Assembly (NCBI GenBank): GCA_964578835.1
Contig: CAZOEL010000086.1
Location: 1 to 28,261 of the forward strand
DNA length: 28,261 nucleotides
DNA from: CAZOEL01 sp964578835
GTDB lineage: Bacteria > Desulfobacterota > Syntrophobacteria > Syntrophobacterales > Syntrophobacteraceae
Reading direction: 5' to 3'
Shown: in pieces, positions 15,883-24,172 of the stretch
Numbering within the stretch: position 1 is the stretch's first letter
Layout of the letters: each line of letters begins with the position of its first letter
Position numbers and translations under genes: made by a program
Notes under the pieces: generated by a model
Seen by the model: the letters and a program-made list of their open reading frames with translations, nothing else
Told to the model about the DNA's origin: nothing
The model's database searches: none

Positions 15883-17445
15883 ATGCCGGATATGCGCATT
15901 AATCATACCCCTGCCGACTTTGACCCGCTCGTCGATCTTTACCGTGGATTCCTGGATTTTGTGATTCCGCTCCACAAAGAATTTACGCCGAGGCAACAGA
16001 CGCTGGCGGCGAAGCGCGCCCGAGTTTTGTCGGAAGCGCACCAGGGCAATCTGCCGGGCTACCTGTCTCCCTCGGAGGCGACAACTACCGAGTGGAAGAT
16101 TCAACTCCCGGAATGGTGCAAAGATCAGCGAAATCAGATGACTGGACCCGCCGACGATGCCGAGTTGGTCGTAAAAATGCTCAACTCGGGCGCTCCGGGC
16201 GTGATGTTGGACTTAGAGGATTCCATGGCGAATTATTGGTCCTGTCTGCGCCAGGGCATAAACAACATTCTGCAGGCGCTGAGAGGCAGCCTTACCTATT
16301 TTGACGTCAAGCGCAATGAAACGAAAGGGATCAATCCAAGCAGCACGGTCATTTGGCTGAGGCCCAGAGGCCTGCACTTGAGCCAGGCGGGCGTTCTTTC
16401 GGACCGAGAAGAGCTGATGTCGGCTTCCTTGTTCGATACGGCCGCTATCGTTTACGGGATGAACCCCAATGAGCTGAAACATCCTCTCTCTTTTTACATA
16501 CCCAAATCCGAATCTGCTGAAGAAGCGCTTTGGTGGCGCGATCTTTTTCGCGCGCTCGCCAAGGCCAAAGGGCTGCCTGAAAACTACATAAAGTGCATGG
16601 CTCTTGTGGAATCGCATCCACTGGCGTTTCAAATCGAGGAGTTTGCTTACAACCTGAGGGACCACCTGCTGGGGCTCAATCTGGGTCGTTGGGATTACAT
16701 GGCGAGCTTGATCCATTTCAACCTGCATGATCCCGCCTGGGTTTTGCCCGACAGAAACACTATTCCCCACAATGTTCCTTTTTTTCAAAACCTTAGAGAT
16801 TTGATGGCCGAGCTCTGCCATAAGCACGGCATGCTGGCCATAGGCGGAATGACGGCGCTTTTCCCGAGCCGGGTCGATCCGGAGCTCAATGAGCGTGCGC
16901 TGAAGGCGCTTGCTGAAGACAAGAAAAACGAAGCCGGTTGCCTTATGGATGGCGCATGGACGGGCCATCCGGATCAAAACGAGATTGCAGTCGCTCAGTT
17001 TCCGTATCCCAATCAGCTCCAGGCGCGAAAGGAGAATGCGGAGACGCATCCTGATTTGAGGCCCCGGCCGTTGGGAGTCGGAAAGCACACTCTCGGTGGG
17101 ACTCGCGCCGCAGTGCGCACCGTCATCAGGTATCGTAACGGCGTGTTGAACGGCAAGGGCGCGAGTTTGCTGGACGGCTACATGGAAGATCTGGCTACGG
17201 ATCGCATTTACCGTTTGATGCTTGCTCAACGCATGCGTCATAAAGACGAAGTGAAGATAGACAATGGTGAAGGTGAGACGATCCGGCATACGCCGGAATT
17301 GATAAGCCAGTTGTTCGATGAAGAATTGAACCGCATCCTTGCTGAGCTTCCGCCCGATACGGATGATGGGTCGGCTGAAAAATACCGGCAAGCCAGGCGA
17401 ATCAGCGAGGAGATGATAGTGCGCAGCCAATTCGACCCCGTCTGA
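15883..17445 (+). CDS. aceB: Malate synthase (A-type)
   Basis: Protein of 520 residues, close to the size of malate synthase A. It condenses glyoxylate with acetyl-CoA to malate in the glyoxylate shunt. Recognised motifs: the metal-ligand region MLDLEDSMANYW, the substrate arginine in WLRPRGLHL, the family signature GLNLGRWDYM, the HGMLAIGGMTALFPS segment, GAWTGHP, and the catalytic base in YMEDLATD (Asp436). The ATG at 15883 follows GAGAG with a fitting spacer; the in-frame ATG at 15847 lies inside the palindrome and has no ribosome site. The isocitrate lyase gene follows after 89 bp, so the two shunt enzymes form an operon. No aceK (isocitrate dehydrogenase kinase) or iclR-type regulator is present nearby. 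Confidence 0.95.
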   Translation: MPDMRINHTPADFDPLVDLYRGFLDFVIPLHKEFTPRQQTLAAKRARVLSEAHQGNLPGYLSPSEATTTEWKIQLPEWCKDQRNQMTGPADDAELVVKMLNSGAPGVMLDLEDSMANYWSCLRQGINNILQALRGSLTYFDVKRNETKGINPSSTVIWLRPRGLHLSQAGVLSDREELMSASLFDTAAIVYGMNPNELKHPLSFYIPKSESAEEALWWRDLFRALAKAKGLPENYIKCMALVESHPLAFQIEEFAYNLRDHLLGLNLGRWDYMASLIHFNLHDPAWVLPDRNTIPHNVPFFQNLRDLMAELCHKHGMLAIGGMTALFPSRVDPELNERALKALAEDKKNEAGCLMDGAWTGHPDQNEIAVAQFPYPNQLQARKENAETHPDLRPRPLGVGKHTLGGTRAAVRTVIRYRNGVLNGKGASLLDGYMEDLATDRIYRLMLAQRMRHKDEVKIDNGEGETIRHTPELISQLFDEELNRILAELPPDTDDGSAEKYRQARRISEEMIVRSQFDPV

Positions 17446-17534
17446 GGCGATTGCCTTTCCGTAGTGGGTTGGGGACTGCATGAATAATGATAGACAACTT
17501 TTGCGCGTCTGCGCATCAGTAGGAGAACCAAAAT

Positions 17535-18824
17535 ATGAATAGCGATGGTCAAGTTGCAGAGCTTAAGAGGCAATGGAGCATGGAAGGTCGCTGGAAGGGC
17601 GTTGAGCGCCCGTATTCGGCGGAAGACGTCATAAGACTTCGCGGCTCGCTCAAAATCGAGTACACGCTTGCGGCCCATGGGGCTCGCAGGCTCTGGACGC
17701 TGCTTCACACCGAGCCTTATGTCGCCGCGCTCGGGGCTTTGACCGGCTCCCAAGCCGTACAGCAGATTCAGGCCGGTTTAAAAGCCATTTATGTCAGCGG
17801 CTGGCAGGTTGCGGCCGACAATAACAGCATAGGACACACCTACCCGGATCAGAGCCTCTATCCCGTCGATAGCGTGCCCAATCTTGTTCGCAGAATCAAC
17901 AACGCCTTTCAGAGAGCCGATCAGATTCAAAGCATGGACGGGGGAGACGGCCCGTACTGGTTTGCTCCCATTGTAGCCGATGCCGAGGCGGGCTTTGGTG
18001 GAGCGCTGAACGCCTTCGAGCTGATGAAAGCCATGATTGAAGCCGGAGCTGCCGCCGTGCATTTCGAAGATCAGCTTTCTTCGGCCAAAAAGTGCGGGCA
18101 TCTGGGAGGAAAAGTGCTGGTGCCGACCCGCGAGGCCATCCAAAAGCTTATTGCCGCAAGGCTTGCCGCAGATGTCTACGGCGTGCCGACGATCATTATC
18201 GCCAGGACGGACGCCAATGCTGCGACATTGCTGACAAGCGACGTTGACGAGAGAGACCGGCGCTTCCTCACCGGCGGAAGGACGGAAGAGGGTTATTACG
18301 CCGTTAAAGATGGACTCGGCTCGGCAATTGCGCGAGCGCTTTCTTACGCTCCCTACTCTGACATGCTGTGGTGTGAAACCTCTTCGCCAAGTTTACAGGA
18401 GGCCAAAAGGTTTGCCGAGGAAGTGCATGAGGTCCATCCCGGAAAACTTCTTGCCTACAACTGCTCGCCTTCCTTCAACTGGAAGAAGAAGCTGGATGCG
18501 GCAACCATCTCTCGCTTCCAAAGAGAGCTTGCTTCCTATGGATACGCGTTTCAGTTCGTCACTCTGGCGGGATTTCATTCGCTCAATGTCGGTATGTATG
18601 AGCTTGCCCGCGGGTACCGCGAAAGTGGAATGGCCGCCTATTCCGACCTTCAGGAAAGCGAATTCGAGCGGGAGAAGGAAGGATACCGGGCGGTAAAGCA
18701 TCAGACCTTTGTCGGCACCGGCTACTTCGATCAAGTGGCGAAGACCATAGCCGGGGATGATATATCTACGGCCGCTTTGAAGGGATCTACAGAGGAGGAG
18801 CAGTTTCAAACCCATGCAGCCTGA
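17535..18824 (+). CDS. aceA: Isocitrate lyase
   Basis: Protein of 429 residues, the size of the bacterial enzyme. It splits isocitrate into succinate and glyoxylate. The catalytic loop KKCGH is intact, with active-site Cys187. Other marks are GWQVAADNN and HTYPDQSLYP, the metal-binding PIVADAEAGFGG, VHFEDQLSSAKKCGHLGGKV, IIARTDA, and YNCSPSFNW. The start follows TAGGAG with a nine-base spacer. Being directly downstream of malate synthase, it completes a glyoxylate shunt operon that would let the cell grow on acetate, fatty acids or other acetyl-CoA-yielding substrates. No terminator was recognised after it. Confidence 0.97.
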   Translation: MNSDGQVAELKRQWSMEGRWKGVERPYSAEDVIRLRGSLKIEYTLAAHGARRLWTLLHTEPYVAALGALTGSQAVQQIQAGLKAIYVSGWQVAADNNSIGHTYPDQSLYPVDSVPNLVRRINNAFQRADQIQSMDGGDGPYWFAPIVADAEAGFGGALNAFELMKAMIEAGAAAVHFEDQLSSAKKCGHLGGKVLVPTREAIQKLIAARLAADVYGVPTIIIARTDANAATLLTSDVDERDRRFLTGGRTEEGYYAVKDGLGSAIARALSYAPYSDMLWCETSSPSLQEAKRFAEEVHEVHPGKLLAYNCSPSFNWKKKLDAATISRFQRELASYGYAFQFVTLAGFHSLNVGMYELARGYRESGMAAYSDLQESEFEREKEGYRAVKHQTFVGTGYFDQVAKTIAGDDISTAALKGSTEEEQFQTHAA

Positions 18825-19185
18825 TGGGCTGACTGAATCTGCTCTAACGCGGCATTATTAGCTTGAAAGCCATTATTGTTTATGCATTCCTGCCTCAAGC
18901 GCGTAGAGAAACGGATAGCCGAAGCTTTGGATTATACGCCTCATTGATTCCGGCCTCTGCGTTCTTGAGGCTCCCGTCAACTGCCCGGTTGAATATGCCT
19001 CCCTTCGTCGGTTAACCTCACCTGATAGCTGAACAAAGATATAGTTCACGACCGGATCGCACTGAGCTGCCTTATTGCGGATGGCGATAAGTTCTGTTAT
19101 GAAGAAATGCGCCGCGCCGGGGGCATTACCCACGTCGCCGGGCTGGCTCCACAAAAACAGTCATGTAGATTGAAAAGAGGTTTCC
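18825..19185. other. Intergenic region with possible decayed coding sequence
   Basis: About 360 bp between isocitrate lyase and HpnH. No intact gene is supported. The plus strand has protein-like pieces in different frames, for example KRVEKRIAEALDYTP near 18900, LCVLEAPVNCPVEYASLRR near 18960-19010, and CYEEMRRAGGITHVAGLAP near 19095-19150, which could be the remains of a frameshifted gene. I cannot name the ancestor. The minus-strand frame at 18873-19154 looks like a shadow. Confidence 0.3.
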
Positions 19186-20205
19186 ATGCGTTTTCCTGTT
19201 AGTCTGTACGCTTCCATGACAACCTATCTGATGAAGAAAAAGATCAGGAATGAGGAGCGGTTCCCTCTGGTTCTCATGCTCGAGCCCACTCACCGCTGCA
19301 ATCTCACTTGCTCCGGATGCGGGCGCATCCGCGAATATCACGGCTCTCTTCACAAGGAGATGACTCTCGAAGAGTGCCTGAAATCGGTGGATGAAGCCGC
19401 TGCTCCCGTTGTGACCATAACGGGAGGAGAGCCGCTTATCTACTCTCAAATACGGGAATTGACGCGGGAGGTCCTCGCGCGCGGCAAGCACGTCTATTTT
19501 TGCACCAATGGCTTGCTTCTCGAAGAGAGCCTCTCCTGGTTTGCTCCTAGCTCCCGCTTCACATGGAACGTTCATTTTGACGGCTCCGAGCAAACCCACG
19601 ACAAGATCATCTGCAAGGAGGGCGGGTTCCGCAAGGCTCTTGCCGGAGTCAAAGCCGCCAAGGCGAAGGGCTTCCGAGTGAGCACCAATACGACCGTGTA
19701 CCGTGAAACCGATGTCGACGACCTGGAATACTTGTTTTCTCAGCTGTCCGAGGCGGATGTCGACGGGATTTTGGTCGCTCCCGGCTTCAGCTATGAGGAA
19801 GTGATTCGGGATGTCTTTCTCTCGCGCCGGGAGATCATGGAAAAGTTCCGGCGAATCAGCCGATGGCAGGATAAGTTCCCTTTGATCAGCAACCCGATCT
19901 ACCTCGAATTTCTGGAAGGCAAACGGAGCCTGAAATGCACTCCATGGGGGAATCCCACTCGGAACCCACAGGGATGGAAGTCTCCCTGCTATCTCATAAC
20001 CGATACGCATTATCCTACATATGCGGAGTTGATGGAACAGACCGACTGGGATTACTTCGTTTCCGGCAAGGACCCGCGTTGCGCTCAGTGCATGGTTCAC
20101 TGCGGATACGAGCCTACCGTGGTCCGTGAGCTGAAAGGCAAGGACCTTCTAAAAATGATCGAATGGAATCTGAAAACGGTTGAACGCAAGAATCCGGAGA
20201 AATAA
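19186..20205 (+). CDS. hpnH: Adenosyl-hopene transferase HpnH (radical SAM)
   Basis: Radical SAM protein of 339 residues. HpnH joins the 5'-deoxyadenosyl group to diploptene, giving adenosylhopane, the first step of hopanoid side-chain synthesis. The cluster motif is CNLTCSGC (C38, C42, C45), preceded by VLMLEPTHR. Further family-like features are the N-terminal MRFPVSLYASMTTYLMKKKI, VTITGGEPLIY, NVHFDGSEQTHD, and the Cys pair near the C-terminus (CAQCMVHCGYEP). The start follows AAGAGG with a five-base spacer. It is followed by a CruF-like membrane protein and a convergent HpnG-like phosphorylase, which would perform the next hopanoid step. Squalene-hopene cyclase is not in the window. Confidence 0.93.
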   Translation: MRFPVSLYASMTTYLMKKKIRNEERFPLVLMLEPTHRCNLTCSGCGRIREYHGSLHKEMTLEECLKSVDEAAAPVVTITGGEPLIYSQIRELTREVLARGKHVYFCTNGLLLEESLSWFAPSSRFTWNVHFDGSEQTHDKIICKEGGFRKALAGVKAAKAKGFRVSTNTTVYRETDVDDLEYLFSQLSEADVDGILVAPGFSYEEVIRDVFLSRREIMEKFRRISRWQDKFPLISNPIYLEFLEGKRSLKCTPWGNPTRNPQGWKSPCYLITDTHYPTYAELMEQTDWDYFVSGKDPRCAQCMVHCGYEPTVVRELKGKDLLKMIEWNLKTVERKNPEK

Positions 20206-20256
20206 TAAGTAAATCAATGACTTCGGGAGCTATCAGAATTATCGGGCGGGATTGCC

Positions 20257-21165
20257 ATGTTTGAGCTGTTGCAGCTGTTTTGGGGTACGGTGCTGCTCAG
20301 GCCGTACGTTTTCATCTTTCTGTCCGTCTACATCGTAGCAGCGGCAGCCCATCTGGGCTGGCGAAAGGCTCTGCTTTATATTCCTTTGGGATATGGGTTG
20401 GCTTGGCTTTCCGAATATTCCTCCATCCATCTCGGCTTCCCATATGGAGATTATTATTACATTCCGGACACCATGGACAGGGAGCTTTGGGTGCTGGGAG
20501 TCCCTTTCATGGATTCCCTATCGTATGTATTCCTCTCCTATTGCAGCTATTCCATGGCGATCTTTCTTCTGAGTCCGGTGAAGTTCACAACGAGAAACAT
20601 TTGCGCGTTGGAGACGAGAAAGCTTCGAAGCTCCTGGAGCGTGCTGATTTTTGGCGCCTTCTTGTTCGTTCTTCTGGACATCATCATTGACCCCGTGGCT
20701 CTTCAAGGGTATCGATGGTTCTTGGGCCAGATTTACGGCTATCGGAATCCGGGGATATACTTCGGAATTCCCGCAAGCAATTTTGGAGGATGGCTCCTCG
20801 TGGGCTTCGTGCTGGTGGGAGCGTTGCAGCTTCTCGATCGGTTTTCTGGACTCGAGCCTCGCAAAGCATCCTTTTGGAGCGGAGTCTACGGTATTTCCCT
20901 GCTGGGTCCCGTCCTCTACATTTCGGTGCTCGTCTTCAACCTCACCGTGACATTCTGGATCGGCGAGCTGCTTCTTGGCGCAACGGGGTGCCTCATTCTT
21001 TTCTTCTCTTCCCTGTTCGGTTTTTTCCTCGTCCGTTCGAATCGACAATTGGCCACCCCCGAACAGGTCAAGCTGCATCTTGCAGACTTCCCGTTTTCGG
21101 GAGCCGTTCGATTGGAATCCCCTCCTATTGAAACAACCAATGCGGATGCTTGCACGCTCCGTTAG
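20257..21165 (+). CDS. Carotenoid biosynthesis (CruF / DUF422-type) membrane protein
   Basis: Polytopic membrane protein of 302 residues with about seven or eight hydrophobic segments. The segment GLAWLSEYSSIHLGFPYGDY, the later PFMDSLSYVFLSYCSY, and the LDIIIDPVA segment match the CruF / bisanhydrobacterioruberin hydratase-type family (DUF422), which hydrates the end of a carotenoid chain; here a hopanoid-linked role is possible instead because the gene sits 51 bp after hpnH. The C-terminal ~30 residues (after ~270) are hydrophilic. No phytoene synthase or desaturase is in the window, so the true substrate is uncertain. Its TAG stop overlaps by four bases the TAA stop of the convergent HpnG-like gene. 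Confidence 0.75.
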   Translation: MFELLQLFWGTVLLRPYVFIFLSVYIVAAAAHLGWRKALLYIPLGYGLAWLSEYSSIHLGFPYGDYYYIPDTMDRELWVLGVPFMDSLSYVFLSYCSYSMAIFLLSPVKFTTRNICALETRKLRSSWSVLIFGAFLFVLLDIIIDPVALQGYRWFLGQIYGYRNPGIYFGIPASNFGGWLLVGFVLVGALQLLDRFSGLEPRKASFWSGVYGISLLGPVLYISVLVFNLTVTFWIGELLLGATGCLILFFSSLFGFFLVRSNRQLATPEQVKLHLADFPFSGAVRLESPPIETTNADACTLR

Positions 21166-22040
21166 GCGAAATTCGAACCGCTGGAAGCGCTCTTCAGAAC
21201 CGAATGCTCTGCCATATTCTTAATCGATTGCGGCGGGAGTTGGAGTAAGCTCGCCAGAACAGTGCAAAGGTTGTGCGACGCCTTCTCAGACCTTCTCCAT
21301 GCCCGGTAAAATGAGCCGATAAGCCGAGGGCTTCTGGCTAGCGCCGCCAAAACCTTCAAGACTCGCACACGGCCGTCGGAACCGCTTATGGCTTCGGGAT
21401 CAAAGTCTATTTCGTCGCGTAAGGCGTCGCTTATCGCGCGAAAGCACAGAAAAGGGATCTGTTCCCGCAGCGCGAACTTTGCGGCGAAGCAGCTTTCCAT
21501 GTCCACCAGAGCTGCGCTCCCATTTAGAAGACGATTGATCTCGGGCTTTGGCATGGCTCGAGCTACGGATACTATCCCGGCTCTTCTTATTCCCTTTTCA
21601 TTGCAGAAATCCGCCAGTTGAGGGGATGGTTCAAAGTTCAAACTCTCCTGGTCCTGGGATGACTTCGAGGCTTCCTTGGCGCGAAACGTTGATGCAAGGA
21701 AAACATCTCCGACCTGGATTTCTTCGGACAAACCTCCTGCAAACCCGAAAGAGCAAATGAGATCGGGCTTCTTAATTCCGGAGATCCATTCGAGCGCGTG
21801 GAGCGCCCTTGCGCCTCCCATACCGGTCTCGATCAAAAAGATTTCGGCGTCGGCAAAGGAGGCTATGGAGCTTCTGAAAGGTTTGCTTGAATAAGACATC
21901 CATTGTCCGATCGCCTTTTTCAAAGGTCGGTATTCATCCGGAAGAGCTGCAGACATGACTATTTTCAGCATTGGGGCGATGTCCTGTGCTTCGGTTCTTG
22001 AAAGGCCTTCTACTTGGAGACGCGGAGAGCATTTTTTCAT
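21162..22040 (-). CDS. hpnG: HpnG-like nucleoside phosphorylase (adenosylhopane processing)
   Basis: Nucleoside phosphorylase-fold protein, 292 residues from the chosen start. The core begins at IVMSAALPDEYRPLKKAI and includes FLIETGMGG, ICSFGFAGGLSEEIQVGDV, and the VDMESCFAAKFA segment with the conserved Met-Glu of the MTA/SAH nucleosidase superfamily, then CFRAISDALRDE. HpnG releases adenine from adenosylhopane, leading to ribosylhopane, so its position opposite hpnH and the CruF-like gene is sensible. Start choice is uncertain: 22040 follows GGAAAG, a TTG at 22082 and ATGs at 22067 and 21971 are alternatives, and the family usually starts near the last one. A TATAAT box lies upstream on the minus strand (22093-22098), without a good -35. 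The four-base stop overlap means it shares a 3' end with the neighbour. Confidence 0.82.
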   Translation of the reverse strand: MKKCSPRLQVEGLSRTEAQDIAPMLKIVMSAALPDEYRPLKKAIGQWMSYSSKPFRSSIASFADAEIFLIETGMGGARALHALEWISGIKKPDLICSFGFAGGLSEEIQVGDVFLASTFRAKEASKSSQDQESLNFEPSPQLADFCNEKGIRRAGIVSVARAMPKPEINRLLNGSAALVDMESCFAAKFALREQIPFLCFRAISDALRDEIDFDPEAISGSDGRVRVLKVLAALARSPRLIGSFYRAWRRSEKASHNLCTVLASLLQLPPQSIKNMAEHSVLKSASSGSNFA

Positions 22041-22168
22041 ACTACTTTCCGAGGAGCAATCCTTCATCGAGTATAATGCCAATTTCTGTTGTATTATAGG
22101 AGCCTAGACATACTTGGTCGTCGGGTTTGCCGGTTTCATTCACTGCGGATTCCCGGAGTCTGGGGATT

Positions 22169-23158
22169 ATGATGGACATAGACGTTCCAGCAGGTTGGGA
22201 AAAATCGTTCGAGAGAATTTTGCGCGAAAGACTTCGCAAAATTCTGGTGCTTGGCGCTGTCGATATGGGCAAGAGCGCGTACTGCCGTTTTCTTTGCAGG
22301 CGCATGGCTGAAAGAGGCGTTAAGGCGGCCGTAGTGGATTCCGATATAGGGCAGAAGGACATTGGGCCTCCCGCTGCGATAACCATGGGATACTTTTCAG
22401 GTTCTGAAGGGCTTTGCGCCATTGATCCTGCTTCCTTCTATTTTGTAGGGGCCGTGAATCCGGCAAAGCATCTGCTTCCCATGGTCCTCGGAACGAGTCG
22501 GATGGTGGAATCCGCCAAGGCTCCTTTCATCATCATCAACACCACCGGGATGATCCATGGATTGGGCCGTATTCTAAAATCCTATAAGATCGAAGCCGTT
22601 AAGCCGGATGTGATCGTTGGGATACAGAAAGGCTATGAGCTCAAATCCCTGCTCAAAAGTCAGAGGATCAATCGGATTGTAACTCTAAGCCCTGCGCCCA
22701 TGGCTTCCGCAAAGAGCCTGGAGCAGAGAAGGGCGGCCAGGGAGAAGGCCTTTCAGCGTTATTTTTCGGGCTCTTTGCTGCTATCTCTCAACGTAGATAG
22801 TATTGTCTTTCAGCGGACTTCCCTCTTCAGTGGAAAGCCGATCGAAGACCCTGATTTGATCTACAGAGAAAGGACCTCTGAAGGGGACATCATCGTGGTC
22901 GGCAATGGAGGCAAATCCCTTGAGGATAGCTTTAGAGCCATTCAAGAAGGTTTTGAGCGTGGGCTTTTGTGTGGAGCGGCGGATCGGAACGGCTTGGGCC
23001 TGGGGCTGGCTATCATAGAGGGCATTGATTTCAGAAGAAAAGTCATTTCCTTATGGACTCCCGTGCGAGCGGATAGAATCCGGGTGATCCAGTTGGGCGA
23101 TATCTACGTGGGACGGGACGGCAAGGAGATGGATAGAAAGAAGCCCGGCGCAATATAA
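22169..23158 (+). CDS. Clp1/Grc3-type polynucleotide 5'-hydroxyl kinase-like protein
   Basis: Protein of 329 residues. The P-loop reads GAVDMGKS (residues 29-36), fitting the atypical G-x-x-D-x-GK-S/T loop of the Clp1/Grc3/Nol9 family, followed by the Walker-type region VVDSDIGQKDIGPPAAITMG (D57, D59, Q62), which matches the D-x-D-x-GQ-x-x-x-x-P signature. This family phosphorylates 5'-hydroxyl ends of RNA or DNA in eukaryotes and archaea; bacterial members are less well known. A C-terminal beta-rich region (~240-329) with IRVIQLGDIYVGRDGKE looks like the extra domain found in many members. The start is one of two adjacent ATGs (22169/22172) after GGGG. It is divergent from the HpnG-like gene with a short shared promoter region. 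An RNA-repair or RNA-processing role is inferred. Confidence 0.78.
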   Translation: MMDIDVPAGWEKSFERILRERLRKILVLGAVDMGKSAYCRFLCRRMAERGVKAAVVDSDIGQKDIGPPAAITMGYFSGSEGLCAIDPASFYFVGAVNPAKHLLPMVLGTSRMVESAKAPFIIINTTGMIHGLGRILKSYKIEAVKPDVIVGIQKGYELKSLLKSQRINRIVTLSPAPMASAKSLEQRRAAREKAFQRYFSGSLLLSLNVDSIVFQRTSLFSGKPIEDPDLIYRERTSEGDIIVVGNGGKSLEDSFRAIQEGFERGLLCGAADRNGLGLGLAIIEGIDFRRKVISLWTPVRADRIRVIQLGDIYVGRDGKEMDRKKPGAI

Positions 23159-23190
23159 TGCCCCTTTCTGCGGCCAACCGAAGCCATCAC

Positions 23191-24051
23191 TCAGCGGGCC
23201 CACGAATCGTCAAGAACGGTTTTGAGAACCTGAGGGAAATCGGTAAATATTCCACTGACTCGACTATCGATCAAAGCGCGCATAACGCTCGGTTTGTTCG
23301 CCACCCACACGAGAACATGGACCCCTTCGTCCCTCAGGGATGCAATCCGTCTTCGTCGGATTGCCGTGATCCTTGGATGATAACACGAGGCTTTTAAGCG
23401 ACACAGCAGCGCTGGCGGGTTTCGGTGCGCAAAACTCGCCAGCGCCCCGGTAACGATGCTCGGGTTGGCCGCTCCTACCCGTTCTAGATAAGCGTGATTG
23501 AAAGAAGAGATCAAAACCTTGCCTTCCATGCCCAGCTCTTCCACCAGCTTCACGACCTTCTCAACCACAAATGAATGTCCGGCTGTCCTTCCTAAATCTT
23601 TTATTTCTACATTTACCAGCCAATCGTTCTCTGCGGTGAATTCTAGCGCCTCGCGCAAAGTGGGCGCGCGCAATCCGACGTAACTTCGCATTTCGGCTTC
23701 GGTGACGGCTCCGGCGGCAATTTGTCCAAAAGGATCGATTCTGTTGAACCAGGAGCCGAAATCGAGTTGCCGGATCTCGGCAAGCGTAAAGCCATGGACC
23801 ATCCATGGCGCTCTGAGAGGAAAGACATCCCTTACATTGGATGTGCGCTCGAGCGTTGAGTCATGAATGACAATGGGCTCCCCGTCTGCTGCCGCGCAAA
23901 CATCCAGCTCCCACATGTCCGCCCCGACGCTCAATGCCTTGCGTGCGGCGGCGAGAGTGTTTTCCGGAGCGAGAGACCGCGCCCCCCTGTGAGCTATATT
24001 CAGGATGCGCCTGCCAAGAATCGCGCAAAGCGTGGTTTCCGATCGCTTCAT
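23191..24051 (-). CDS. Glycerophosphodiester phosphodiesterase
   Basis: GDPD-family enzyme of 286 residues, which hydrolyses glycerophosphodiesters to glycerol 3-phosphate and an alcohol. The active-site set is visible: HRGAR (H21, R22), PENT (E30, N31), ELDV (E48, D50), and HD (H63), and later NVEIKD. The C-terminus ends in SGIFTDFPQVLK, as in the family. The chosen ATG at 24051 has no strong ribosome site; a TTG at 24090 is an alternative. No signal peptide is seen, so it is likely cytosolic. It is convergent with the Clp1-like gene 32 bp away and lies downstream of mucR, with a gap of about 120 bp, so no operon is implied. Confidence 0.92.
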   Translation of the reverse strand: MKRSETTLCAILGRRILNIAHRGARSLAPENTLAAARKALSVGADMWELDVCAAADGEPIVIHDSTLERTSNVRDVFPLRAPWMVHGFTLAEIRQLDFGSWFNRIDPFGQIAAGAVTEAEMRSYVGLRAPTLREALEFTAENDWLVNVEIKDLGRTAGHSFVVEKVVKLVEELGMEGKVLISSFNHAYLERVGAANPSIVTGALASFAHRNPPALLCRLKASCYHPRITAIRRRRIASLRDEGVHVLVWVANKPSVMRALIDSRVSGIFTDFPQVLKTVLDDSWAR

Positions 24052-24172
24052 TGTTGATGGGAGGACCACCGGCTCATGCCCTTCTCGCAAAGATCTTTCA
24101 TATTTCGCCTCAATCTTTGGGGGTGTCGTAAGTTGTCATTTCTAAAAGGAGAGAAAAGCGCATACGAGACAT

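Noticed and set aside
16213..17481. A 422-codon minus-strand frame
   Set aside because: It is antisense to malate synthase, which has all catalytic motifs; no independent motif or start signal.
19126..20100. A 324-codon minus-strand frame
   Set aside because: It is antisense to HpnH, whose radical SAM motif and start are clear.
22093..22098. TATAAT on the minus strand as the hpnG promoter
   Set aside because: No acceptable -35 box at 16-18 bp, so it was left as a remark and not called as a promoter.
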